From: Lachnospiraceae bacterium NK4A179
Lineage (GTDB): Bacteria > Bacillota > Clostridia > Lachnospirales > Lachnospiraceae
DNA: 64,000 nucleotides
Reading direction: 5' to 3'
NCBI GenBank assembly: GCA_000421045.1
Contig: ATWC01000004.1
Coordinates: 62,001 to 126,000, forward strand
Under the pieces are notes generated by a model. That model made no database searches. It was not told the DNA's origin and saw only the letters and a list, made by a program, of their open reading frames with translations. A program made the position numbers and the translations under genes. How positions within the stretch are numbered: position 1 is the first letter of the stretch; each line of letters opens with the position of its first letter. Below are positions 26,965 through 34,721 of the stretch, piece after piece.

Positions 26965-29250
26965 ATGAGCAGTATTCTGGATAATCTTAATGATAAACAG
27001 AGAGAGGCGGCCGGTCATATTGACGGGCCGCTCCTTATAATTGCGGGAGCAGGCTCCGGAAAGACAAGAGTCCTTACCCACAGAGTTGCATATCTCATTA
27101 AGGAATGCGGCGTTAATCCTTATAACATCATGGCTATCACCTTCACAAACAAGGCTGCCGGTGAGATGAGGGAACGTGTGGACCGCATAGTGGGTGAAGG
27201 CTGTGAGGCAGTATGGGTGCAGACTTTCCATGCCACATGCGTGCGCATATTAAGACGTCATATCCATGAGATAGGTTTTGACAATAACTTTACGATATAT
27301 GATACCGATGATTCCAAAACGGTGATGAAGCGTGTGCTGAAAAAGCTTAACGTTGATCCGAAATATGTGCGTGAATCAACGGTGCTCCGTGCAATATCGG
27401 ATGCAAAGAATGATCTGATAGGACCGGATGAATATGCGGACCGCTACAGGAATGACTACAGCAAGCGGACCATCAGTCAGGCATATGACTTATATCAGGA
27501 TATGCTGCGTGATAATAATGCACTTGATTTTGATGATCTGCTTAGGCTTACGGTAGCTCTTTTTAAGAACTGTCCCGAGGTGCTGGAGAATTATCAGCAC
27601 AGATTCAAATATATAATGGTCGATGAGTATCAGGATACCAACAATGCTCAGTTTGAACTGGTGCGCCTTCTTGCAAAGGAACACGGCAATCTGTGCGTTG
27701 TGGGTGATGATGACCAGTCCATATATAAATTCCGCGGTGCCAACATAGGCAACATCCTCGGATTTGAAAGCAATTTTCCGGGAGCAAAGGTTGTAAAGCT
27801 TGAACAGAACTACCGAAGCACAAAGAATATACTCGATGCTGCAAATGCAGTGATAGCAAACAATACCGGCCGTAAGCCCAAGCGGCTCTGGACCGACAGG
27901 GAGGAAGAAGATCCTGTATTTTTCAGTATCTACGACAATAGTGCGGAAGAGGCTGAAGGTGTTGTTTCTGAAATTGAGCGCTTAAAGAGCAAAGGCCTCG
28001 CAGATTACGGAGACTGCGCGATACTCTACAGGACCAATGCACAGTCGAGAGAATTCGAAGCGAGATTTGTCCGCGACGGAGTTCCCTATTTCATCGTTGG
28101 CGGAGTGAACTTCTATTCAAGACGTGAAGTAAAGGATATGCTCGCATACTTAAAGACCGTGGACAGCGGCAGGGATGATGTGTCGGTACGAAGGATAATC
28201 AATGTACCTAAACGCGGCATTGGTGCCACTACGATCGAAAAGATAGCTACGTTTGCAGACGATGCCGGGTTAGGTTTTTATGAAGCCTGCGGTATGGCAG
28301 ATGAGATTCCGGGACTCGGAAAGGCTGCATCGAAGGTGCTGGCTTTTGTAAATCTTATAGACAGCTTCAGAAAATGTCTTGAAGAGAACGGACCTACAGA
28401 GACTCTTAAGATGATAGTTGATGAGACCGATTATCAGAATGAGCTGAAGGAAGAGGATGCAGATGATGCTTCCGAAAGGATCGGAAACATTGACGAGCTT
28501 ATAAATACTTTAAGGCAGTTTGAAGATGACGAGCCGGAGGGAACACTCTCGCAGTTTCTTGAGGATGCGGCGCTTGTATCCGATCTGGACAGTGCGGATG
28601 AAGACACTTCCCGTGTGATGCTGATGACAGTTCATTCTGCAAAAGGTCTGGAGTTCCCCAGGGTTTTCCTCTGCGGAATGGAGGATGGTGTATTCCCCGG
28701 ATATATGTCCATAAACAGCGACGATCCGGATGATATAGAAGAGGAACGCAGGCTTGCGTATGTTGCCATCACCAGAGCTCAGGACGTGCTCTACATTTCT
28801 TCTGCAAGGGCAAGGATGGTTAGGGGCGAGACGCAGTACAATCCTGTTAGCCGCTTTATCAAAGAGATACCCGAAGAAATGCTTGAACGTGGGCCTTCAG
28901 GGAATATCATCGGTGGAAGAACGAGCTATAAATCGTCCTACAGATCATCGATGCCTGAAAGAAAGATCGCAGATGACGGAAAGCCGCAGGCTCCTATCTT
29001 TAAGAAGAATGCCAGAGCTCTTATGGCATCGGGAGGTTTGTCCGGCTCAGTTATACAAAAAGGTGCCACACTTGCAGGTACAAAACCGGACTATGAAGTG
29101 GGCGACAGAGTTATGCATCTTAAGTTCGGAGAAGGTGAAGTGCTTGCCATCGAGAAAGGGCCCAGAGACTATCAGGTAACTGTTAATTTTGACAATGCAG
29201 GACAGAAGATAATGTATGCTGCATTCGCCAAACTGGAAAAAATGAGGTAG
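26965..29250 (+). CDS. pcrA: UvrD/PcrA-type superfamily 1 DNA helicase
   Basis: A 3'-5' helicase for repair and removal of RecA or RNA polymerase from DNA. The 761 residues have all SF1 motifs in order: Q motif at LNDKQREAA, Walker A AGAGSGKTR, Ia TFTNKAAGEMRER, II DEYQDTNNAQ, III VGDDDQSIYKFRGA, IV LEQNYRS, V TVHSAKGLEFPRVFL and VI RRLAYVAITRAQ. The C-terminal 70 residues, with DRVMHLKFGEGEVLAIE, form the Tudor-like domain of Gram-positive PcrA that binds RNA polymerase. Confidence 0.94.
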   Translation: MSSILDNLNDKQREAAGHIDGPLLIIAGAGSGKTRVLTHRVAYLIKECGVNPYNIMAITFTNKAAGEMRERVDRIVGEGCEAVWVQTFHATCVRILRRHIHEIGFDNNFTIYDTDDSKTVMKRVLKKLNVDPKYVRESTVLRAISDAKNDLIGPDEYADRYRNDYSKRTISQAYDLYQDMLRDNNALDFDDLLRLTVALFKNCPEVLENYQHRFKYIMVDEYQDTNNAQFELVRLLAKEHGNLCVVGDDDQSIYKFRGANIGNILGFESNFPGAKVVKLEQNYRSTKNILDAANAVIANNTGRKPKRLWTDREEEDPVFFSIYDNSAEEAEGVVSEIERLKSKGLADYGDCAILYRTNAQSREFEARFVRDGVPYFIVGGVNFYSRREVKDMLAYLKTVDSGRDDVSVRRIINVPKRGIGATTIEKIATFADDAGLGFYEACGMADEIPGLGKAASKVLAFVNLIDSFRKCLEENGPTETLKMIVDETDYQNELKEEDADDASERIGNIDELINTLRQFEDDEPEGTLSQFLEDAALVSDLDSADEDTSRVMLMTVHSAKGLEFPRVFLCGMEDGVFPGYMSINSDDPDDIEEERRLAYVAITRAQDVLYISSARARMVRGETQYNPVSRFIKEIPEEMLERGPSGNIIGGRTSYKSSYRSSMPERKIADDGKPQAPIFKKNARALMASGGLSGSVIQKGATLAGTKPDYEVGDRVMHLKFGEGEVLAIEKGPRDYQVTVNFDNAGQKIMYAAFAKLEKMR

Positions 29251-29267
29251 ATTATGAATCAGATCTG

Positions 29268-29276
29268 TGGTAAAAT
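29268..29276 (+). promoter_or_regulatory. Candidate extended -10 promoter
   Basis: TGGTAAAAT lies about 60 bases before the start of the small acidic membrane protein and just after pcrA. The form matches the candidate elements before murE and near 43,001. No convincing -35 box. Confidence 0.35.
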
Positions 29277-29334
29277 CCTTATGTACGGAATAAAACGTAT
29301 GACAAATAATAAAAACGAAAGGCGGGGTTTGGAT

Positions 29335-29622
29335 ATGTCTAAAGTAGAAGATGTTATGGCAGCAGTTAAGCTCAATGATCTTTTAAAGAAAAAGGATGAA
29401 GAGGTTGAGGAGAAGGCAAACAAGAAAGTCCTCAAGACCATCCTTATAGTTTGCGGAATAGTTGTTATTGCAGCAGCAGTTGCATTTGCGATCTACAAGT
29501 TTATGACACCTGATTATCTCGATGATTTCGATGATGATTTTGATGATGATTTCGACGAGGATTTCTTCGACGATGATGATCTTGTAGAGGATGAGTCCAA
29601 GCCTGCAGCAAAGGCTGACTGA
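29335..29622 (+). CDS. Small single-pass membrane protein with Asp/Phe-rich acidic tail
   Basis: A 95-residue protein. The first 40 residues are charged and probably coiled-coil (LLKKKDEEVEEKANKKV), then one transmembrane helix (about 41-62), then a tail dominated by repeated D-D-F units (about 66-86). I do not recognise a named family; similar small proteins with acidic tails are common in Lachnospiraceae. The ATG at 29335 begins the conserved-looking MSKVEDVMAAVKLNDLL; the frame is open upstream to 29254, but that region contains the likely promoter. It is a monocistronic unit bounded by a promoter-like element and a clear terminator. Confidence 0.7.
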   Translation: MSKVEDVMAAVKLNDLLKKKDEEVEEKANKKVLKTILIVCGIVVIAAAVAFAIYKFMTPDYLDDFDDDFDDDFDEDFFDDDDLVEDESKPAAKAD

Positions 29623-29648
29623 TCGTCCTAACGCTAAAAGAATAAATT

Positions 29649-29677
29649 AAGGCGGGACATTTCATCCCGCCTTTTTT
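29649..29677 (+). terminator. Rho-independent terminator
   Basis: A perfect 9-bp stem (aaggcggga, 29649-29657, with tcccgcctt, 29665-29673), a 7-base loop and a run of T to 29677. It ends the transcript of the small acidic membrane protein. Confidence 0.9.
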
Positions 29678-29712
29678 CAGTTAAAAAATTAAAGGATCGT
29701 GAAGGTATTTAA

Positions 29713-31224
29713 ATGAAATTGAGAAAAGGCCTCGAATGCGAGGGAGAAACAGTATCCATAGGTTTTCCGAATAAAGGAAAGGTAAAGATAAACGCTGCAT
29801 TTGTAAATGACGAGCGCGTAGATGCGGACGGCGATGAAGGATATGTGCAGGTAAAGAATGCACTGCCCGGACAGACTGTCAGATTCCGCATTTCCAAAAC
29901 CAGGAACGGAAGGGCTGAAGGGAATCTGGTCTCCGTTGTAAAAAAAGCACCCTGCGAGATCTCGGACATATGCCCGCAGGCGGGGCTTTGCGGCGGATGT
30001 CTTTATCAGGGCTTCCCTTATGAGGAAACGCTGAAGATAAAAGAGGCTCAGGTTAAAGAACTTCTTAAGGATTATGTTGAAGGCGCGCAGTATGACGGAG
30101 TTAAGCCAAGCCCGGTCGAAACCGGATATCGCAACAAGATGGAATATACCTTCGGCGATGAATATAAGGATGGTCCGCTAACTATTGGTCTTCATAAGAG
30201 AGGAAGCTTTTATGATCTTGCTGATGCATCCTGTTGCAGGATAGCCGATGAGGATTTTGGAAAGATCCTTGAATATACGAAAAATTTCTTTGCGGAGAAA
30301 AAACTTCCGTTCTATCACAGGATGTATCATACAGGACTGCTCAGGCATCTGCTGGTGCGTAAGGCAGCAAAGACCGGTGAGATACTGACAGCACTTGTTA
30401 CGGCTTCAGAGTGCAAAGATGGCCATGAAGATGACAGACCACTGTTATCCGATGCCAGATATGAAGCGGACAGTCTGGCTGCTGTGTATGATGAGTGGAA
30501 GGAAGGCCTGTGTGCACTGGAACTTTCCGGCAGCATCACGGGGATAATCCATGTAGTGAATGACTCGGCAGCAGATGCGGTAAAAGCCGACAGTGTGGAA
30601 GTGCTTTACGGAAGGGATTATTTTGAAGAAGAGCTGTTAGGATTAAAATTCAGGATCACGCCATTTTCTTTCTTCCAGACCAATTCGCTTGGAGCAGAAG
30701 TGCTTTACTCGCTCGCCCGCACCTATCTTTCGGGCAGTGAAAACGGAGCTCATGTATTTGACCTTTATTCGGGAACCGGTACCATAGCACAGATACTCGC
30801 GCCTGCCGCAAGGAAGGTGACCGGAGTGGAGATAGTTGCCGAGGCTGTGGAAGCAGCGAAGGAGAACGCAAAGCTTAACGGCCTTACCAATTGTGAGTTC
30901 ATAGCGGGTGATGTGTTAAAGGTCCTTGATGAACTGACCGATGAAAAGCCTGATTGCATCGTGCTTGATCCTCCCCGTGACGGCGTAAACCCGAAGGCGC
31001 TTCTTAAGATACTGCGCTACGGCGTGGATAAACTCGTATACATATCCTGTAAACCCACCAGCCTGCAGCGCGACCTGGAAATGATAACAGCCTGCGGCTA
31101 TGAAGTGAAACGCTGGGGAATGGTTGATATGTTTCCTTTCACCGGAAATATAGAGACGGTGGCGCTTTTACGTAGGAAAAAAGTGGATGGATATATTGAA
31201 GTAACTCTGGAGACTAATGGGTAA
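29713..31224 (+). CDS. rlmD: 23S rRNA (uracil-1939 C5)-methyltransferase, RlmD/RumA family
   Basis: A 503-residue SAM-dependent RNA m5U methyltransferase. An N-terminal TRAM domain (about 1-75) is followed by iron-sulfur cysteines around CPQAGLCGGC. The methyltransferase core has the SAM motif DLYSGTGTIAQ, DPPRDGVNPK and the catalytic cysteine in YISCKPTSLQRDL. The end has the GNIETVALL segment of the family. Firmicutes often carry several paralogs (RlmCD, TrmFO-independent types), so the exact uridine cannot be assigned; U1939 and/or U747 are the usual sites. The gene stands alone between a terminator and a GNAT gene. Confidence 0.88.
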   Translation: MKLRKGLECEGETVSIGFPNKGKVKINAAFVNDERVDADGDEGYVQVKNALPGQTVRFRISKTRNGRAEGNLVSVVKKAPCEISDICPQAGLCGGCLYQGFPYEETLKIKEAQVKELLKDYVEGAQYDGVKPSPVETGYRNKMEYTFGDEYKDGPLTIGLHKRGSFYDLADASCCRIADEDFGKILEYTKNFFAEKKLPFYHRMYHTGLLRHLLVRKAAKTGEILTALVTASECKDGHEDDRPLLSDARYEADSLAAVYDEWKEGLCALELSGSITGIIHVVNDSAADAVKADSVEVLYGRDYFEEELLGLKFRITPFSFFQTNSLGAEVLYSLARTYLSGSENGAHVFDLYSGTGTIAQILAPAARKVTGVEIVAEAVEAAKENAKLNGLTNCEFIAGDVLKVLDELTDEKPDCIVLDPPRDGVNPKALLKILRYGVDKLVYISCKPTSLQRDLEMITACGYEVKRWGMVDMFPFTGNIETVALLRRKKVDGYIEVTLETNG

Positions 31225-31244
31225 GAAAGTCGAAAGGACAAATC

Positions 31245-31700
31245 ATGGAGATAGAATATAGAGAAGCAATTCCGAAAGATGCCGGACTTTTGATCGATAT
31301 TTATAATGCATCATTTTATTCCGATTATGTAAGATATGGCACATGTCCGGGTTACGGAAACTCAAAAGAAATGATGGAAGAGTCAATTATGCGGCACCCG
31401 AAACATATCATACTTTGTGATGCGAAACCGGTTGGCTGTATTTCCTATACAAAGCAGGGCAGGGGAGAATATGAGGTTGCCTGTTTATGCATTGTTCCTG
31501 AATTTCAAGGCAAAGGAATTGGGACTCAGGCAATTCGATTTTTGAAGACATTTCTTGAAGATTGGAAGCAACTCACTTTAGTGACACCCATAGACAAAAA
31601 AGAAAATGTAAAGTTCTATACCGAAAAATGCGGTTTTCATATAGAATCGACCGAAAGAGATGGTAATGTCATGCTCGCCAGATTTGTCTTAGAAAGATGA
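31245..31700 (+). CDS. GNAT-family N-acetyltransferase
   Basis: A 151-residue acetyl-CoA-dependent acetyltransferase. The acetyl-CoA loop is IVPEFQGKGIGTQAIRFLK (Q/R-x-x-G-x-G/A motif A) and the C-terminal NVKFYTEKCGF is motif B. The substrate is unknown. A cgaaagga ribosome site precedes the ATG; it starts 20 bases after rlmD and is probably read from the same transcript. Its end marks the left border of the accessory region. Confidence 0.85.
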   Translation: MEIEYREAIPKDAGLLIDIYNASFYSDYVRYGTCPGYGNSKEMMEESIMRHPKHIILCDAKPVGCISYTKQGRGEYEVACLCIVPEFQGKGIGTQAIRFLKTFLEDWKQLTLVTPIDKKENVKFYTEKCGFHIESTERDGNVMLARFVLER

Positions 31701-31757
31701 GATAGAAGGAAAAACCGTTTGGATTGTCTGTGAAGTATGATTCATTTGAATTGACCA

Positions 31758-31812
31758 CGCATTGCGAATAAACGTTGACTATGATATACTGCAATCATAA
31801 CAACGCATTGCG
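31758..31812 (+). promoter_or_regulatory. Autoregulated promoter with two CGCATTGCG operators (copy 1)
   Basis: The 9-bp palindrome CGCATTGCG occurs at 31758-31766 and again at 31804-31812. The first overlaps the -35 box TTGCGA (31762-31767), which is 17 bases from the -10 box TATACT (31785-31790). The second lies just before the ribosome site. An identical arrangement with the same 46-bp spacing precedes the paralog at 34722, so these are very likely operators for the encoded XRE proteins. Confidence 0.8.
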
Positions 31813-31825
31813 AGGTGATATGGAT

Positions 31826-32647
31826 ATGGATACTGCACAGATTATAAAGGACTTAAGAGAAAGCACAGGGATGTCACGTAAAGAGTTTTCAGAACATGCG
31901 GATATCCCTGTTCGTACATTGGAAGATTGGGAAGCGGGACGGAGAACTCCTCCGGAATACGTACCGAGGCTGTTGGCGTATCAAATTAAATCTGAGGGGC
32001 TTCTCACAAATAATAAGAAAAATGATATCTTGCTTGAGAAAGACAAAGATAAGCGAAATGTATCGGTCATACAGGATGTTGACGGCAACAAGATTGTTAT
32101 TATAAACGATATTCGTTTTAAGGGGAAAAGATCGATCAATTGGAAGGAAGTAAGAGCATATCTGAAAGAATTTGTTGGAGAGTTTTATATCATTGCTTCA
32201 ACAGGAGATGCTATTTATATTGGCTCAGATCTTCCAAGCGAATATACAGGCTCTAATTATACGAAAAAATTAAATGGTACTGCAGCAAAAGCAAAAGCAA
32301 ATGCTACGCAGGGAATTCCGGAAATGATAGAAATATCTATTGGAAAACATTTTAGAGAAAATAATGATAAAAAGCATAATTGGAATGCGAAAAATGGTTG
32401 GTATAGATATGACTCGAGATTTGCTTTGCCGGTTTATGATGAGAGTGGCGAGATTGAAAGGTATAACATTTTCCATGCATCGATGATAATTCGTCATGCT
32501 AATGATGGAAAAAAGTATTTATATGATGTAATAGACATAAAAAAGAAACGAGCACCCCTTTGGAGCCGTAAGACTTTACTCGGCAAAAAACCCATTTCCT
32601 TTATGGAGAAATATACTATACTAGGAGGAAAATGTCAAACCAAATAA
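31826..32647 (+). CDS. XRE helix-turn-helix protein fused to a phage-polyvalent/toxin-like C-terminal domain (copy 1)
   Basis: A 273-residue fusion. Residues 1-60 are an XRE helix-turn-helix (LRESTGMSRKEFSEHADIP, then VRTLEDWEAGRRTPPEY). A linker leads to a domain at about 85-245 containing AKNGWYRYDSRFALPVYD, GEIERYNIFHASMIIRH and DGKKYLYDVIDIKK. From memory this last part resembles terminal domains of phage MuF-type polyvalent proteins, some of which are predicted PBECR-type nucleases; this was not searched. The ATG at 31826 lines up with the paralog start and sits 8 bases after gaggtg; an ATG at 31820 is also in frame. The last 25 residues differ in frame from the paralog because of a one-base shorter A tract. 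Base composition is AT-richer than neighbours. Confidence 0.75.
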   Translation: MDTAQIIKDLRESTGMSRKEFSEHADIPVRTLEDWEAGRRTPPEYVPRLLAYQIKSEGLLTNNKKNDILLEKDKDKRNVSVIQDVDGNKIVIINDIRFKGKRSINWKEVRAYLKEFVGEFYIIASTGDAIYIGSDLPSEYTGSNYTKKLNGTAAKAKANATQGIPEMIEISIGKHFRENNDKKHNWNAKNGWYRYDSRFALPVYDESGEIERYNIFHASMIIRHANDGKKYLYDVIDIKKKRAPLWSRKTLLGKKPISFMEKYTILGGKCQTK

Positions 32648-32929
32648 TCGAAAACGTCGGAGAAGTCAGATCGGTAAGGAAGCAAAAGTGAAAGATGCCA
32701 AAATGCTTGCGGCTTTGGCAATTCAAAATGTGTACTCATCATGATTCATCGTATAACAAGATAACCGAATGATTGGCATTCAATCTACAGAAAATACAGA
32801 TGCGATGATCCTGACCTGGATGACATTGAGTTTGACAGTTGGGATAATGACACGCTTGTCTGCAAGGCAATCGGAGTGAAACCGGACGCAATTGATCTTG
32901 AAGGAAAATGCAAAGTAAGGTTTGTATAA
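32632..32929 (+). pseudogene. Remnant of a second gene downstream of copy 1
   Basis: An aggagg site and an ATG at 32632 open a 19-codon frame (MSNQIIENVGEVRSVRKQK) that stops at 32691; the neighbouring frame continues with KDAKMLAALAIQN and stops at 32750. A further open stretch from 32786 to 32929 (47 codons and a stop; ends PDAIDLEGKCKVRFV) has no start. Together these look like pieces of one or two decayed genes once encoded after the XRE fusion. A very similar start region is visible after the third, broken copy near 35,797. The original function is unknown. Confidence 0.45.
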
Positions 32930-32947
32930 TCACGAATTAAACAGACT

Positions 32948-32975
32948 AAGCCCCGGAATGATTTTCCGGGGGCTT
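32948..32975. terminator. Hairpin terminator between convergent units
   Basis: aagccccggaa pairs with ttccgggggctt around a short loop (one bulged G), followed by tttct. It lies between the plus-strand remnants and the minus-strand CPBP gene and could serve both. Confidence 0.7.
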
Positions 32976-33001
32976 TCTAAGTGCTGAATCACAGGGGAAG
33001 A

Positions 33002-33715
33002 TCATCGGTTTATCATCATGTCATAGAATCCGGGGATTGCCGATGTTGCCAGAATCTGTCCGGCTGTCAACAAATCGATGATCGCATGGCCGATCATAAT
33101 GGGCATCGGGTTTCTGTTTTTCCTGTATATGATGCAAAGAACTATCGTAAGAGGAAGGAATGACAGGAAACGGTAGACCATATACCTTGCATCCGGCAGT
33201 GTCGGAATAAAGCAGTGCTGAAGTGCAAAGAAGAAAGACGGAAAGATCATTGATAAGTATCTGTTTTTGATCGTGTTTACTCCGCAGCCGAGATAGATGC
33301 TGTCCTCTGCAAGCGCCGTACTGCCGGGAAGAACAATGAGATTGATCACTGCAAGAGGAACGGGTATCGGTGCGATCATCATCGGTGGCGCATAAAGTAT
33401 TTTTCCATAGCAGAGAAAACCTGCCAGATACATTCCTCCCATACCGAGAAAGAGTATGAGTACGCTCATGCCGACGGCTTGTTTGGCAGCTGTTTTGCCC
33501 TTCTCATAGTTGATCAGTTTTTTAAATCCGCCGTCATTTTTAGTTATGAAGATCAAGGCTGCGGCGGTGATGATATTTACTGCGCTTGCTGTGACTGACC
33601 ATGTGTTGCTGATATCAGACAAGCTCCTGCCGGCGATCATCGATATAACGATAAACACGGCAATAAATATGATGCTTCTGAGCGGCATGAGAATGGGGAA
33701 GAATTTCTTGCTCAT
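33002..33715 (-). CDS. CPBP-family intramembrane protease-like protein
   Basis: A 237-residue protein with about seven or eight transmembrane segments. The CPBP (CAAX prenyl protease/bacteriocin-processing) motifs are recognisable: an acidic pair in LAEDSIYLG (family EExxxR, here E-D and no clear Arg), a His in FFALQHCFIP and a His in MIGHAIIDLL. The changed first motif means activity is uncertain. Members process peptides or give self-immunity to bacteriocins in other bacteria. The start overlaps the TetR stop (ATGA), so this is the target gene of the TetR protein just upstream on the same strand. Confidence 0.7.
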   Translation of the reverse strand: MSKKFFPILMPLRSIIFIAVFIVISMIAGRSLSDISNTWSVTASAVNIITAAALIFITKNDGGFKKLINYEKGKTAAKQAVGMSVLILFLGMGGMYLAGFLCYGKILYAPPMMIAPIPVPLAVINLIVLPGSTALAEDSIYLGCGVNTIKNRYLSMIFPSFFFALQHCFIPTLPDARYMVYRFLSFLPLTIVLCIIYRKNRNPMPIMIGHAIIDLLTAGQILATSAIPGFYDMMINR

Positions 33716-34290
33716 ACTATATCTCCCATGAGCATATTGACCGTGTCTTCGATAAAAGAACTGCGGCCTTTTCTGGTATTAAGATCATAGCCTGTAATTT
33801 TTTTGGACTCTTCTGCCGCGAGGAAAGCAGCCTGCATCGATGACGCAAGGCTGAAGGATATCAGGCGTTTGCTCTTGTTGGGGATGTTGCCCCTTAAAGC
33901 CATCTGAAAACCTTTCTGTGTAAGAGCTGAATTGGAGTCGGCCCTGTAAGATCTGAAGTCTGACAGGATAGACATCTTAACTATTGCACGGTTTGCGAAA
34001 AGGAATTCAAACGTCTGCTTCGCGTAACCGGTCAGACGCTCACGATCAGATAGCCCGTCGTCTTCTGCATTCATAAGCTCCGGCTTCATGCTGCAGAGAA
34101 GATCAGTTATGATCTTATTGGAGCATTCCGCAAGCAGATTGTCTTTGCTGCCGAAATGGTAATTGATAAGGCCGAGAGCCACGCCGCTCCTTTGGGCTAT
34201 TGCTCTGGCTGTAATACTTTCCGGTTTGCCGTCTGATTCTTTTATAAGGGCAATTGTCTGATCTATAAGAAGTTCTTTTATGTCGCTCAT
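33712..34290 (-). CDS. TetR-family transcriptional regulator
   Basis: A 192-residue regulator: the N-terminal helix-turn-helix is ITARAIAQRSGVALGLINYHF followed by GSKDNLL, and the rest is the helical ligand-binding domain. The ATG at 34290 is 6-7 bases after an aaggag ribosome site; the frame is open 18 bases further upstream from a TTG that sits inside the operator. It forms an operon with the CPBP gene. Its promoter contains two palindromes, one exactly between the -35 and -10 boxes, a textbook autorepression layout. The ligand is unknown. Confidence 0.9.
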   Translation of the reverse strand: MSDIKELLIDQTIALIKESDGKPESITARAIAQRSGVALGLINYHFGSKDNLLAECSNKIITDLLCSMKPELMNAEDDGLSDRERLTGYAKQTFEFLFANRAIVKMSILSDFRSYRADSNSALTQKGFQMALRGNIPNKSKRLISFSLASSMQAAFLAAEESKKITGYDLNTRKGRSSFIEDTVNMLMGDIV

Positions 34291-34300
34291 ACCAGTCTCC

Positions 34301-34348
34301 TTGAACAATGTTCAAAATGATTATATTGAACACTGTTCAAAATGTCAA
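34301..34348 (-). promoter_or_regulatory. TetR promoter with two palindromic operators
   Basis: On the minus strand, -35 TTGACA (34348-34343) and -10 TATAAT (34325-34320) are 17 bases apart. The palindrome TTGAACACTGTTCAA (34326-34340 on the plus strand) fills the spacer, and a second, TTGAACAATGTTCAA (34301-34315), lies over the start region. Both are 15 bp, starting 25 bp apart, and are the probable binding sites of the TetR protein. Confidence 0.85.
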
Positions 34349-34400
34349 CAGGACTCATATGCCTAATGGTATAATAACGTTGTGGGAATAAGGAGAACAT

Positions 34401-34586
34401 GTGGTTTTTATCGAGGCAAGAAAACTCAAAGAAGCCGGATTATTGCCGGATGAACCATATGATATTTTCTTTAAGGGATTCTACCCGCCATTGCATGACG
34501 TGGACAAGCATTTCCATTTGGATGATTGGTTTGAAAACTATATTGACACATATTTGAATTTGGATATTAAGGATCATGCATATTGA
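34401..34586 (+). CDS. Small hypothetical protein, 61 aa
   Basis: A 61-residue frame starting at GTG 34401 with an aggag site 5 bases upstream and a TATAAT box at 34370-34375. It encodes an acidic, aromatic-rich peptide (GLLPDEPYDIFFKGFYPP, then DVDKHFHLDDWFENYID). I do not recognise it; it might be a truncated larger gene or a real small protein. It sits between the divergent TetR operon and the second XRE fusion. Confidence 0.4.
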   Translation: MVFIEARKLKEAGLLPDEPYDIFFKGFYPPLHDVDKHFHLDDWFENYIDTYLNLDIKDHAY

Positions 34587-34656
34587 AGCTTGTTTAAGGA
34601 TAAAGAAGAAAATCCATTCGTAAAACAATTGATATAAATAGATTGCGATAAAACCA

Positions 34657-34711
34657 CGCATTGCGATTTGAACGAATATGTGATATGCTTTCAATATAAT
34701 CACGCAATGCG
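34657..34711 (+). promoter_or_regulatory. Autoregulated promoter with two CGCAWTGCG operators (copy 2)
   Basis: CGCATTGCG at 34657-34665 overlaps the -35 box TTGCGA (34661-34666), which is 17 bases from the -10 box TATGCT (34684-34689). CGCAATGCG at 34703-34711 abuts the ribosome site gaggt. Spacing of the two palindromes is 46 bp, identical to copy 1. A further half site (TTGCG) lies at 34643-34647. Confidence 0.8.
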
Positions 34712-34721
34712 AGGTAGCGAC

